DNA of 45,361 nucleotides from JAFGJQ01 sp964586145 (GCA_964586145.1 CAZPHH010000033.1:1-45361), one strand, 5' to 3'; counted from the first letter of the stretch, positions 36,044-44,625 are shown. Notes: generated from the letters alone by a model not told the origin. Program-made: numbers and translations.

Positions 36044-37350
36044 TCCGACAGGGATTCCATTCGTTTCCAGATGGCCCCGGCCTGCTGCCGGGCGTACCGG
36101 CGAATTTCCACCTCATTGCATGTCAGCATCCGCCGGTCCTGCATGACCCAGCGTCCACCGATCATTACGTCTCTGGCGGCCTGCGACCCCAGGCCGAACA
36201 CCAGGTGCCCGAAGACATTCTCCGCGGTCAGCGGCGTGGTGGGCACATAGTCCGTGATGACAAGATCGGCCGCGGCGCCCGGTTCCAGCCGACCCAGGGT
36301 GACGCCGAGGGTTTGCGAGGCGCGTCGAGCGGCGCCGGCCAGCATCGCCAGAACGTGCTCTCCGGACAGCGGAGTGTGGCTGTCTCGGGCCTTGAACCAC
36401 GCAAAGCGGGCCTCCGTCAGCATGTCGCTGCCGATTCCATCGGTGCCCAGAATCACCGGACAAGGAAGCCCGGCCACCGGCGCGTACCCCACGGCGTTGT
36501 TCATGTTGGAGCGCGGGTTGTGGGCAATGGTGGGCGTGTGCTCGCGCAGCAGCGGAATCGCCTCGGGCCCCAGGTGCGTGCCGTGGACGAAAACGGACGC
36601 CGGGCGCAAGATGCCCGTTTCCGCCAGCAGGTCAAGCAGGGACATGCCGAAACGCCGGCGGCTCTCCTGCTCGTCACACGCATCCTCCGCCACGTGAATG
36701 TGAACGCCGGTGTCGAACGCGTCCGCCAGCGCGCCCAGTTCCCCAAGTGTCTGCCGCTCGAGCGTAAAGGCCGCGTGGGCCCCCACCAGCGCCGCATATC
36801 GGCCGTCCCGCCGGCGGGCGCACTTCTCCAGGTACCGGCGATTCTCCTCGAGGCCCTGCCGGGCGCCCTCCGGTCCGTGGCGGTCCGTCGTCTCGTAGCA
36901 TTGCACGATCCGCACGCCGATGTCGCCCGCCCCTCGTTCCACGGCGTCCAGCGAACCGGTAATGCAGTTCGGCGAGGCGTGATGGTCGATCAGAGTGGTT
37001 GTGCCACAGCGAACCGCATCCAGACAGCCGACCCGTGCGGACGCCTCAATGCCGTCCGCGTCCAGCGCCCGATCCAGCCGCCACCACACCTGCTCAAGAA
37101 TCTCGCGAAAACAGGTCGGCGCCGTCTGCGGCGGCGGCATTCCCGTCGCCAGCGAGGAATAGAGGTGCGTATGGCCGTTCACCAGGCCGGGCAGCACCAC
37201 CGCCCCGCCGCAATCCACCACCGTATCCGCCGGCTCGGCCACCGCGCGACCGCGTGCCGCGACGGACCCGCCGTCCACGCGGAGGTCCCCTTCCTCGACG
37301 CCGGGCGGATCGAGATCAACGAGAATGGCGTTTCGCAGGATGACCACCAT
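36040..37350 (-). CDS. ssnA: SsnA-type aminohydrolase
   Basis: A 436-residue amidohydrolase. The metal-dependent fold shows NGHTHLYSSL (HxH), the His of VHIHVAED, FVHGTHLG and the Asp in LGTDGIGSDM. SsnA is a conserved member of the selenium-linked purine cluster, related to guanine/chlorohydrolase-type deaminases, and is likely to deaminate a purine-derived intermediate. ATG 37350 overlaps the upstream stop as TAATG. The 3' end lies in the shared hairpin. The catalytic Glu/His pattern matches the ATZ/TRZ group. It forms the second gene of a minus-strand pair with the threonine-synthase-like enzyme. Confidence 0.93.
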   Translation of the reverse strand: MVVILRNAILVDLDPPGVEEGDLRVDGGSVAARGRAVAEPADTVVDCGGAVVLPGLVNGHTHLYSSLATGMPPPQTAPTCFREILEQVWWRLDRALDADGIEASARVGCLDAVRCGTTTLIDHHASPNCITGSLDAVERGAGDIGVRIVQCYETTDRHGPEGARQGLEENRRYLEKCARRRDGRYAALVGAHAAFTLERQTLGELGALADAFDTGVHIHVAEDACDEQESRRRFGMSLLDLLAETGILRPASVFVHGTHLGPEAIPLLREHTPTIAHNPRSNMNNAVGYAPVAGLPCPVILGTDGIGSDMLTEARFAWFKARDSHTPLSGEHVLAMLAGAARRASQTLGVTLGRLEPGAAADLVITDYVPTTPLTAENVFGHLVFGLGSQAARDVMIGGRWVMQDRRMLTCNEVEIRRYARQQAGAIWKRMESLSD

Positions 37351-38591
37351 TACGCAACCTCCCCCCGCTCGACCACACCCGCCACATCAGCCAGGTCCGG
37401 CCGAATGTCGTGCGGTTGCCCGAGCGCCCGCAGAGCGCCGGGCACATCCTTCAACCCGTTACCGGTCATCATCGCCACCACGTCGTCGCGCTCATCCAGG
37501 ATCCCCCGCTGCCGAGCCGCCGCCACGCCGGCAATTGCAGCAGCCGCCGCCGGCTCCGCGAACACGCCCGCCAGCCGGCCGCAGAGGCCCACCGCCCGCA
37601 TGATCTCCTCGTCGGCAACCGTAACGTATGCACCCCCGCTCTCCTGCACGGCGATCACGGCCTTGCGCCAGTTGCGCGGGACGGGAACATTGATGCTGTC
37701 GGCGTACGTCGTTCCCTCCACGTTGACCGAGGGGCGCCCCGTCCGGAACGCGTGCGCGACGGGCGCGACGCCGGCCGCCTGCACGCCAAGCATCCGCGGA
37801 ATCCGGTCCATGAAACCCAACGCCTTCATCTCCGCCAGCCCCTTGGCCACACCCGCAATGGAACAGCCGTCGCCCACGCTGCACACCACCCAGCCCGGCG
37901 GGGCGTCCGCGGTCTGCTCCGCCAGTTCCAGCCCACCCGTCTTCTTGCCTTCCACCAGGTATGGATTAACCGCGCAGTTCCGGTTGTACCAGCCAAACCG
38001 GTCGCGCGCCTGCACACTCAGCGAGTACGCCTGCTCGTACGTACCCGCCACGCGAAACACCACAGCGCCATACGCCAGCAACTGGGCGAGCTTGCCCTCC
38101 GGAATCTGCCGCGGAACAAAGATATACGCACGCAGACCCGCCACCGCTGCACAGTAGGCCAGGCTCGTCGCGGCATTCCCCGTAGACGCGCAGACCAGCG
38201 CCGAGCAGCCCTCCTCGATGGCCCGCGCCACAGCCACGGCGCTGGCCCGATCCTTGAACGAGTTCGACGCGCTGCGACCCTCGTCCTTCAAACGCAGCCG
38301 GGCCACGCCCAGCGCCCGGGCCAGACGCGGCGCGTCCAGAATCGGCGTCCAGCCGACGTCCGGCACCGGCGGGCGCTCTGGATGCTCCACGGGAAGCAGT
38401 TCGCCATAACGCCACAGTGATCGCGGCCGGCTCTCCAACGCATGACGACGCAACATCGTCTCCGCCACGCGAAAGTCGTACCGCACGTCGAGAATCCCCT
38501 CCTGCGGACCACACGACGGGCAGGTGAAGACCGAACCCTCGGCAAACTCGGCGCCGCAGGCAACGCACACGAGATGGCTCACGCAAGACAT
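37350..38591 (-). CDS. Threonine-synthase-like PLP enzyme (fold type II)
   Basis: A 413-residue PLP enzyme. An N-terminal zinc ribbon (CVACGAEF, FTCPSCG) precedes the fold-type-II core; the PLP Lys is K~113 in NSFKDRAS, followed by CASTGNAATSLA and a Gly-rich phosphate loop VGDGCSIAG. These features are those of class II threonine synthases with a ThrC-like ribbon. No homoserine-pathway gene is near; instead it is TAATG-coupled to ssnA and sits where E. coli has a diaminopropionate ammonia-lyase. So a beta-elimination or replacement on a diamino acid is an inference; a true second threonine synthase is the alternative. ATG 38591 has GGAGGAG at 6 nt. Confidence 0.85.
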   Translation of the reverse strand: MSCVSHLVCVACGAEFAEGSVFTCPSCGPQEGILDVRYDFRVAETMLRRHALESRPRSLWRYGELLPVEHPERPPVPDVGWTPILDAPRLARALGVARLRLKDEGRSASNSFKDRASAVAVARAIEEGCSALVCASTGNAATSLAYCAAVAGLRAYIFVPRQIPEGKLAQLLAYGAVVFRVAGTYEQAYSLSVQARDRFGWYNRNCAVNPYLVEGKKTGGLELAEQTADAPPGWVVCSVGDGCSIAGVAKGLAEMKALGFMDRIPRMLGVQAAGVAPVAHAFRTGRPSVNVEGTTYADSINVPVPRNWRKAVIAVQESGGAYVTVADEEIMRAVGLCGRLAGVFAEPAAAAAIAGVAAARQRGILDERDDVVAMMTGNGLKDVPGALRALGQPHDIRPDLADVAGVVERGEVA

Positions 38592-38620
38592 GGTGATCTC
38601 CTCCGCAACGGCCTGCCACT

Positions 38621-38649
38621 ACGGTAGCTCCCCGCCGAACGCTTGCCAA
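38621..38649 (-). promoter_or_regulatory. Candidate promoter of the threonine-synthase-like gene
   Basis: On the minus strand TTGGCA (38649-38644), a 17-nt spacer and TACCGT (38626-38621). On the plus strand the same palindrome CTTGCCAAG (38642-38650) provides TTGCCA (38643-38648), so the two divergent units may share overlapping -35 elements. Confidence 0.42.
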
Positions 38650-38729
38650 GCAGGCCGCCGTCGCGTTACCCTTTCCGGCCCCTGCCGAGTGGCCGGCGGG
38701 TATCGATGGTTTTTCCCGGAAGGGCCCCC

Positions 38730-40196
38730 GTGAGCACGTTTCCTCGAATTGACGAGCAGGTCCTCGAGCAGACGGCAGAGCGCTGCCGGGCGCGAGGAAT
38801 TGTCATTCCAACCTTCGCCCAGCAAAAAGACCCGTCCAGGGTGCCGCAGGCGGTTCAACGCAAACTCGCACAGGTCGGCATGACGGACGTTCACCCGCTG
38901 AACCTGTTCCGCATCACTTGGAAAAACGAGCCGGTGGAGAGCGGCGGCGGCTTCGGCGACGGCACCTGGCTGGAGTTCCCCGAGTCGCTGACCGGCGTGC
39001 CCGCCCGCATCGTCGGGCTGGTGGGAAAGTTCTTCCCGACCGGGGCACACAAGGTGGGAGCGGCGTTCGGATGCCTCGTGCCGCGCCTGGTGTCCGGGCA
39101 GTTCAACCCCGTCACGCAAAAGGCCGTCTGGCCCAGCACGGGCAACTACTGCCGGGGCGGCGCGTTCGATTGTGCCCTGCTGGCCTGCACGGCCGTGGCC
39201 ATTCTGCCGGAGGAGATGTCGCGCGAGCGGTTCGACTGGCTGCGGTCGATCGGGGCGGAGGTGATCGCCACACCGGGCTGCGAGTCCAACGTCAAGGAAA
39301 TCTACGACAAGTGCTGGGAAATCCGCCGCACCCGCCCGGAATGCGTCATCTTCAACCAGTTCGATGAGTTCGGAAACGCCATCTGGCACTACCACCTGAC
39401 CGGCAGCATCATCGAGGAGGTTTTTGGGCGCATCGCCGGCGAGCGGGACCGCCTGGCGGCGTACGTGTCCGCCACGGGCAGCGGCGGCACGATCGCGGCC
39501 GGCGACTACCTGCGCACGCGGTTCCCCCTGCTGCGGGTCGTGGCAACCGAAGCGCTCCAGTGCCCCACCCTGCTCCGCTGCGGCTTCGGCGGGCACCGCA
39601 TCGAGGGGATCGGCGACAAGCACGTGCCCTGGATTCACAACGTCCGAAACACCGACGTCGTCTGCGCCGTCGATGACGAACAGTGTATGAGACTCATGCG
39701 ACTGTTCAACGAGGATGCGGGCAAGGCGTTCCTGACGCGTCGGGGCGTCCCGGACGACCTGGTGGAGCGACTGCCCTGGCTGGGCATCTCCTGCATCTGC
39801 AACCTCGTGGCCGCCGTCAAAACGGCCCGGTATTTTGAGCTGGATGGGCGGGACGTGGTGTTCACCCCGCTGACGGATTCCATGGACCTGTACCGGTCGC
39901 GCATCGCAGAGCAACGGACGGCCCACGGACCCTACGACGACAACACCGCCGCCGTTGATTACGCCCGCCATCTGGAAGGCATCGGCATCGACCACATGCG
40001 CGAGCTGAACTACTACGACCGCCAGGCCCTGCACAACTTCAAGTACTTCACCTGGGTGGAGCAGCAGCAGCGCGACGTCGCGGACCTGCGCCGGCTGTGG
40101 GACCCGGACTTCTGGGTGGAAACCTTCGACCAGATCGACGCGTGGGACCGCCTCATCGACCAGTTCAACGCACGGGTTGGAATCACCCTCTCATAA
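38730..40196 (+). CDS. CysK/TrpB-like PLP enzyme of the cluster
   Basis: A 488-residue fold-type-II PLP enzyme. The PLP Lys is K~108 in PTGAHKVGAA, a TrpB-like context; PSTGNYCRGGA matches the substrate loop of cysteine synthases; ATGSGGTIAAGDYL is the phosphate-binding loop. A C-terminal extension of ~120 residues rich in aromatic and acidic residues is unusual. It does not resemble E. coli YgeX (about 400 residues, different Lys context). It precedes ygeW by 13 nt. GTG 38730 is chosen for GGAAGGG upstream; ATG 38706 is the alternative. A lyase acting on 2,3-diaminopropionate or a related beta-substituted amino acid is inferred. Confidence 0.85.
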   Translation: MSTFPRIDEQVLEQTAERCRARGIVIPTFAQQKDPSRVPQAVQRKLAQVGMTDVHPLNLFRITWKNEPVESGGGFGDGTWLEFPESLTGVPARIVGLVGKFFPTGAHKVGAAFGCLVPRLVSGQFNPVTQKAVWPSTGNYCRGGAFDCALLACTAVAILPEEMSRERFDWLRSIGAEVIATPGCESNVKEIYDKCWEIRRTRPECVIFNQFDEFGNAIWHYHLTGSIIEEVFGRIAGERDRLAAYVSATGSGGTIAAGDYLRTRFPLLRVVATEALQCPTLLRCGFGGHRIEGIGDKHVPWIHNVRNTDVVCAVDDEQCMRLMRLFNEDAGKAFLTRRGVPDDLVERLPWLGISCICNLVAAVKTARYFELDGRDVVFTPLTDSMDLYRSRIAEQRTAHGPYDDNTAAVDYARHLEGIGIDHMRELNYYDRQALHNFKYFTWVEQQQRDVADLRRLWDPDFWVETFDQIDAWDRLIDQFNARVGITLS

Positions 40197-40209
40197 ACGA
40201 GCACGAATC

Positions 40210-41406
40210 ATGGAACACACGCCGATCGAACAGACCATCGCCGAGTTGTCCCGATGCGATCACCGGCTCTATGAGCAGGACTTCCTGCTCACCTGGGAGC
40301 GATCCCCGGACGACCTGCGGGCCGTCCTCGCAACGGCCCGGGCGCTCGAGGCCATGTGGCGGCAAAACGTCTCCACACGCGTGTTTGACGCCGGCCTGGC
40401 CATCTCCATCTTCCGCGACCAGTCCACGCGAACGCGATTCTCCTTCGCCAGCGCCGCCAGCCTGCTCGGCCTGACGGTCCAGGATTTCGACGAAACCCGC
40501 TCCCAGGTCGCCCACGGCGAGACCGTCCGCGAGACGGCCAACATGATCTCCTTCCTGACGGAGACCATCGGCATCCGCGACGACATCTTCATCGGCGCCG
40601 GCCACGAATACCAATGCCAGGTCGCCCGCGCCCTGGCCGAAGGCCACCAGCAGGGCGTGCTGCCCCAACGCCCCACCGTCGTCAACCTGCAATCGGACCT
40701 GGACCACCCCACCCAGACGCTGGCCGACCTGGCCCACATGCAGCAGACGTTCGGCTCGCTGGATGCCCTCCGGGGCCGGCGGATCGCGATGACCTGGGCC
40801 TACTCCCCTTCGTACGGCAAGCCGCTGTCCGTGGCACAGGGCGTCATCGCGTTGATGACCCGGTTCGGAATGCACGTCACGCTGGCGCATCCGCAAGGCT
40901 ACGACCTGCTGCCCGACATCGTGGAACATGCGGGCAAGCAGGCCGACGAGTCCGGCGGCTCGTTCCGCGTCGTCCACGACATGGGCGAGGCGTTCCAGAA
41001 CGCCGACGTCGTGTACCCCAAAAGCTGGGCCCCCTATTCCGTCATGGTGGAACGGACCGACCTGCTCCGCAGCGGAAACACCGCGGAGCTCAGCCGCCTG
41101 GAGCGCCGCTGCCTGGACCTGAACGCCCAACACCGCGACTGGGAGTGCAACGCCGCCATGATGGGCCGGACGCGCGACGGCGGCGCCCTGTACATGCACT
41201 GCCTGCCCGCCGACATCTCCGGCGTAAGCTGCCCGGCCGGCGAAGTGGCCGCCGACGTGTTCGACGCCTACCGCGTGCAAACCTACCGCGAAGCCGGCTA
41301 CAAACCCTTCATCATCGCCGCGATGATCCTGCTCACACGGTTCCCCGACGTCGGTGGCCTGCTGCGCGGGTGCTGGGACCGCCGCCGTCCCCACCGAGGG
41401 GCATGA
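40210..41406 (+). CDS. ygeW: Knotted carbamoyltransferase YgeW
   Basis: A 398-residue protein of the aspartate/ornithine carbamoyltransferase fold. Motifs: carbamoyl-phosphate site RDQSTRTRFSFASA, LDHPTQTLADL and MHCLPAD. YgeW members of purine clusters show these three with family-specific inserts; the length is larger than usual carbamoyltransferases (~310-340). It is expected to act on a carbamoylated diamino acid intermediate, transferring the carbamoyl group to phosphate and so yielding carbamoyl phosphate (role from the E. coli system). ATG 40210 lies 13 nt after the PLP gene; the SD is weak. It converges with ygeY, leaving 18 bp. Confidence 0.94.
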   Translation: MEHTPIEQTIAELSRCDHRLYEQDFLLTWERSPDDLRAVLATARALEAMWRQNVSTRVFDAGLAISIFRDQSTRTRFSFASAASLLGLTVQDFDETRSQVAHGETVRETANMISFLTETIGIRDDIFIGAGHEYQCQVARALAEGHQQGVLPQRPTVVNLQSDLDHPTQTLADLAHMQQTFGSLDALRGRRIAMTWAYSPSYGKPLSVAQGVIALMTRFGMHVTLAHPQGYDLLPDIVEHAGKQADESGGSFRVVHDMGEAFQNADVVYPKSWAPYSVMVERTDLLRSGNTAELSRLERRCLDLNAQHRDWECNAAMMGRTRDGGALYMHCLPADISGVSCPAGEVAADVFDAYRVQTYREAGYKPFIIAAMILLTRFPDVGGLLRGCWDRRRPHRGA

Positions 41407-41424
41407 CGCCCGATTCGTCCCGCC

Positions 41425-42636
41425 TCACCCCTTCGCCCGGCAGTACACCCCCGGGAAGGCCGCGTAAAAGGCCGCGCTGCGCGTCAGGTGGTCGATCGGC
41501 ACCCGGTCGTTCACCGTGTGGGCCACCGATTCCTCGGCCGGGCCGAACCCGACGCACGGTATCCCGAACATCCCGGCGATGGACACCGCGTTCGTGCTGA
41601 ACGTCCATCGCCCGACCTTTGGCCTGCGGCCGAACAGCCCGCGATACGTCGCGGCCGCCGCCTGGATGTGGGGGTCGTCCTCCGCGGCACACCACGTCGG
41701 AAAGTACTTCTCCGTCTCGTAGGTCAAACCCGTGTAGCTCGGGACCGCGTACCGCAATACCTCCGCCTTCGCGTCCACGCCCGCCCGACGGACGGCCGCT
41801 CTCACCTCGCGCAGCGCGGATGCCTTGGTCTCACCCGTGGTCAGACGCCGATCCAGGTGCGCAAACGCACCGTTCGGCACGGCGCAGCGGCTGGGCGTTT
41901 GGCAGTCCACGTACGACACCGTCACCGTGCCCTTGCCGAGGAACGCATCCGATTTCAGCCGGTCGTTCAGCCGCTCGATCTCCCGAATGACGCCGGCCAG
42001 TTTATACACCGCATTGACGCCGCGGTGTGGCATCGAACCGTGGCACGACCGGCCGGTCGTCGTCACGCCGATCTCCATCCGGCCACGCTGCCCGCGCAGC
42101 ACCTGGCAGTTCGTGGAGTCCGTGACCACGACGCATTCTGGACGAATGCCGCTCTCCCGCACCATGTACTGCCAGCACAGACCGTCGCAATCCTCCTCCT
42201 GCACCGTGAACGTCAGGAGCAGCGTGAAGTCGTTCCCGACCAGGCCCAGCTCCTTGAGAATGCGCCCAGCATAGACCATCCCGGGAATCGCGCCCTTCTG
42301 GTCGCCGGCCCCCCGACCATAGATCACGCGCTTCACCACCTTCCCACGGTACGGATCGTGCCGCCACTCCGCGGGGTCGCCCAGTCCGACCGTGTCGACG
42401 TGCGCATCAATCGCGACCAGCCGCCGGCCCCGGCCAATCCGGGCCAGCAGGTTCCCCATCGGGTCCGTCCAGATGCGGTCATACGCCCTCGTGCGCTTCA
42501 GTTCCGCCCCGATCCGCTGAATCACTCGGCGTTCCTGCCCGCTCTCGGACGGAATCGCCACGATATCCCTCAGGAACGACGCCATCGGTTTCTCGTAGCG
42601 TTTCGCCTTCGCACTGATCGCCCCGAAGTCCACCAT
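41425..42636 (-). CDS. ygeY: YgeY-family M20 hydrolase
   Basis: A 403-residue dinuclear zinc peptidase/deacylase. Metal ligands: IDAHVDTV (His, Asp), GRGAGDQKG (bridging Asp), TVQEEDCDG (general base Glu and ligand Glu), VTDSTN (Asp), and His in ESVAHTVNDRVP. Resembles ArgE/DapE; YgeY is the selenium-cluster member thought to release an amino acid from an acylated diamino acid. ATG 42636 is preferred over ATG 42660 because AGGAG lies 7 nt before it. The NTPase is upstream on the same strand, 104 nt away. Confidence 0.94.
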   Translation of the reverse strand: MVDFGAISAKAKRYEKPMASFLRDIVAIPSESGQERRVIQRIGAELKRTRAYDRIWTDPMGNLLARIGRGRRLVAIDAHVDTVGLGDPAEWRHDPYRGKVVKRVIYGRGAGDQKGAIPGMVYAGRILKELGLVGNDFTLLLTFTVQEEDCDGLCWQYMVRESGIRPECVVVTDSTNCQVLRGQRGRMEIGVTTTGRSCHGSMPHRGVNAVYKLAGVIREIERLNDRLKSDAFLGKGTVTVSYVDCQTPSRCAVPNGAFAHLDRRLTTGETKASALREVRAAVRRAGVDAKAEVLRYAVPSYTGLTYETEKYFPTWCAAEDDPHIQAAAATYRGLFGRRPKVGRWTFSTNAVSIAGMFGIPCVGFGPAEESVAHTVNDRVPIDHLTRSAAFYAAFPGVYCRAKG

Positions 42637-42740
42637 GGAAGTACTCCTCAATTCGCTCATGCCGCCGGCAGGCCGGGCACTCTATCACCGCCGCGGCTCA
42701 ACCTCAACGAGTCAACCGATCGAGAGCCGAAGGCAGGCGT

Positions 42741-43238
42741 TCAGCTCGGCGTAAGCCGTCTCGCCGTTTGCCACAGCGGCGATGGGAAGCGATCGGGCAG
42801 CCTCTCACAGAGCGAGGTCCGAACCACAACGATAAGCTCCTGCCCGGCCTGTCCCTCTTGAAGGGCGTGTGTCAGGGCATCCGCCCAGCCCCGCCCACCC
42901 CACTCCAACGGCCCCACCTCATCGATCGCCACAACGCCCAGCCCATCGTCCACCGCCGCAACGATCGCGGCGTTCCCCTCGACAAGAGCGGTCTCTTCAA
43001 ACCGGAACGGCCCGATGGTCGACACCGCCTCCGGCCCCCTCACGACACGCGCCAGCGCCCGGCGCACGCCTCGTCGCAGGTCCAGCAGGTCATAGCCCAG
43101 CCGTTGACCGTTCTCGTACACCACCGGCGACGCGATGCCTCCCACCGTCCGGCCAGCCCGCGACGCGGCATCCACATACTCGCGCAGCAGCGTCGTCTTG
43201 CCGCACCCACGCTCGCCGGTAATTACGGTCACACCCAC
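42741..43238 (-). CDS. P-loop nucleoside-triphosphatase (THEP1-like)
   Basis: About 165 residues with Walker A GERGCGKT, then a family pattern with RTVGGIASPVVYENGQRLGYDLLDL and a Walker B-like VVAIDEVGPLEW. It matches the nucleoside-triphosphatase family (NTPase_1, THEP1-like); the cellular role is unknown. The GTG at 43238 precedes the Walker A by about 7 residues, and GGGGGA lies upstream. The frame is open to ATG 43334, whose first codons derive from a GGGACGG-type purine tract; that longer start is less likely. It is transcribed with ygeY and is divergent from an ECF transporter gene, which is suggestive of an uptake or storage role. Confidence 0.75.
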   Translation of the reverse strand: MGVTVITGERGCGKTTLLREYVDAASRAGRTVGGIASPVVYENGQRLGYDLLDLRRGVRRALARVVRGPEAVSTIGPFRFEETALVEGNAAIVAAVDDGLGVVAIDEVGPLEWGGRGWADALTHALQEGQAGQELIVVVRTSLCERLPDRFPSPLWQTARRLTPS

Positions 43239-43454
43239 CGGGCATCCCCCTGAACGTCCGAACACTCTGCTCCCCCGCCAACTCTCACCAACGCACTGCC
43301 AGAAACGTTTTTCTCCGTCCCTTCGCCCCTCCATTTTTGCTTTTTGTTTCTTGTTTTCTTACCTCACTTCGCTCGCAGCCGTCACCTCGGATCAGCCTCT
43401 TGCCCACCCCCAGTCCCCCATGATACGCTACGGCTGCAAGGAGGTCATCTGCCC

Positions 43455-44036
43455 ATGCCCAAGAGCTACTTCACCAATCGAGAGTGGCTGACCATCGGCC
43501 TGCTCGCTGTCATCGGCGGCCTGTCCAGCATCGCACTGGGCAAAAGCGGCCCGTCCCTTTGCAGCCGCGTGTCGATTCCCGGCGGCCTGCAATCGTTTGC
43601 CGGCGTCCACGTGCTGCCGCTGGTGATCGTGGCGGGGCTCATCCGCAGACCCGGTGCCGCAACCACCGCCGGCCTCCTCAAAGGCGTCATCGAGCTGCTG
43701 ACCGGAAGTGCGCACCGGTGGGTGGTCCTGGGCTTCGCCGGACTGGCCGGCTTGGTCGTGGATCTCGTCTTTCTCCTGGCCCGCAAGCGCAGGGGCGTGC
43801 TGACCACGCTGGTGTCCGGCGGCCTTGGATCGGCCAGTAACGTCATCGTGCTGGGGCTCTCGGCAGGTCTGCCGTATGCGTGCAAGAATACGACGCCCCT
43901 GCCCTGGGTGGCCGTCATCGCGTTCGGCAGCGGCGTCGTCTTCGCCGGCGGCCTGGGCTGGCTCATCCTCGAAGGGCTGCGCCGCGCCGGCATCACCGCG
44001 CCCCGCCCGTCCCGCGCCGAAGCAACCCCGCCGTAA
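43455..44036 (+). CDS. ECF-type transporter S component (YkoE-like)
   Basis: A 193-residue integral membrane protein with about five hydrophobic segments (residues ~10-25, 40-60, 68-85, 90-108, 118-175). The RRPGAATTAGLLKGVIELL segment matches YkoE, the S component of a thiamine/hydroxymethylpyrimidine-type energy-coupling-factor transporter; weaker similarity to other ECF S components is also possible. The T and A components are not in the window. Coupled to the purine cluster by location, it may import a purine, a pyrimidine or a vitamin (inference). ATG 43455 has a perfect AAGGAGG 10 nt upstream. A weak promoter candidate is TTGCCC (43400-43405) with GATACG (43422-43427). Confidence 0.78.
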   Translation: MPKSYFTNREWLTIGLLAVIGGLSSIALGKSGPSLCSRVSIPGGLQSFAGVHVLPLVIVAGLIRRPGAATTAGLLKGVIELLTGSAHRWVVLGFAGLAGLVVDLVFLLARKRRGVLTTLVSGGLGSASNVIVLGLSAGLPYACKNTTPLPWVAVIAFGSGVVFAGGLGWLILEGLRRAGITAPRPSRAEATPP

Positions 44037-44185
44037 CGAATTGACCCGGGGTCCGGCAAGGCCCGCTGGCCGTATCCGCTTGCCGTTTCGCGGCCCATCC
44101 GAACTTACCTGCCATCCCCTCGCCCCCGCCCCTCCCGCCTCGACGCCCGTTCCCTTTCCTCTCCGTCCCATCCCTCCAATCGTAT

Positions 44186-44530
44186 CCATCCGCCTGGTCC
44201 GTCGGGCGGAGGACTGGCGTTGGTGCAGTCTCTGGCGACGGCGAAACGTGCGGGGGGAGGCATCGGCGTTTCTGTTGCCGGTGAGCGAGTGGCCGGTGTC
44301 GCCGCCGCGAAACTGGCTGGCCGTGGTGAACCGAGCGGAGCCAGCCGCGGAGTTGGAGGCCTTGCGTCGTTGCGTAAACCGGGGTACTCCATACGGTCAG
44401 GGCCGGTGGCTGTTGCGGACGGTGCGGGCGTTGGGCCTGGAATCGACGCTTCGCCCCGCGGCCGGCCGCGCAAGCATCCGGCCCGCTCCGCGAAGCCGCC
44501 AAGGAGACGCAGGAAAGATTCCTGCCCCCT
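44186..44530 (+). pseudogene. Frameshifted C-terminal remnant of a REP-associated tyrosine transposase (RAYT)
   Basis: The plus-strand frame reads LVRRAEDWRWCSLWRR, then PPRNWLAVVN, ALRRCVNRGTPYGQGRWL and LGLESTLRP, the usual C-terminal block of RAYTs (IS200/IS605-like Y1 transposases domesticated with REP repeats). After LRP the consensus RGRPRK continues in the next frame (ASPRGRPRKHP), so a one-base indel lies near 44455-44465. The catalytic HUH domain is absent upstream. The unit is therefore a relic, not an active gene. Short palindromes at 45221-45357 may be related REP elements. Confidence 0.75.
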
Positions 44531-44625
44531 GTGTCCGTTCCCCTTTGTCCGTTCCTTTGTGCGTCGATTCCGCCGATGGGAACCGAGTCATAACTTGTTT
44601 TCCTGTCCTCAGCGAGTGAGCCGCA

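Noticed and set aside
38730..40196. Initial call as YgeX or as TrpB
   Set aside because: Length (488), Lys context (GAHKVG) and the C-terminal extension do not fit YgeX; a TrpB role would need TrpA and tryptophan context, which are absent.
43335..43454. Possible thiamine or purine riboswitch ahead of the ECF gene
   Set aside because: The leader lacks the conserved CUGAGA-type or purine-aptamer junction sequences and is mostly pyrimidine-rich low-complexity DNA.
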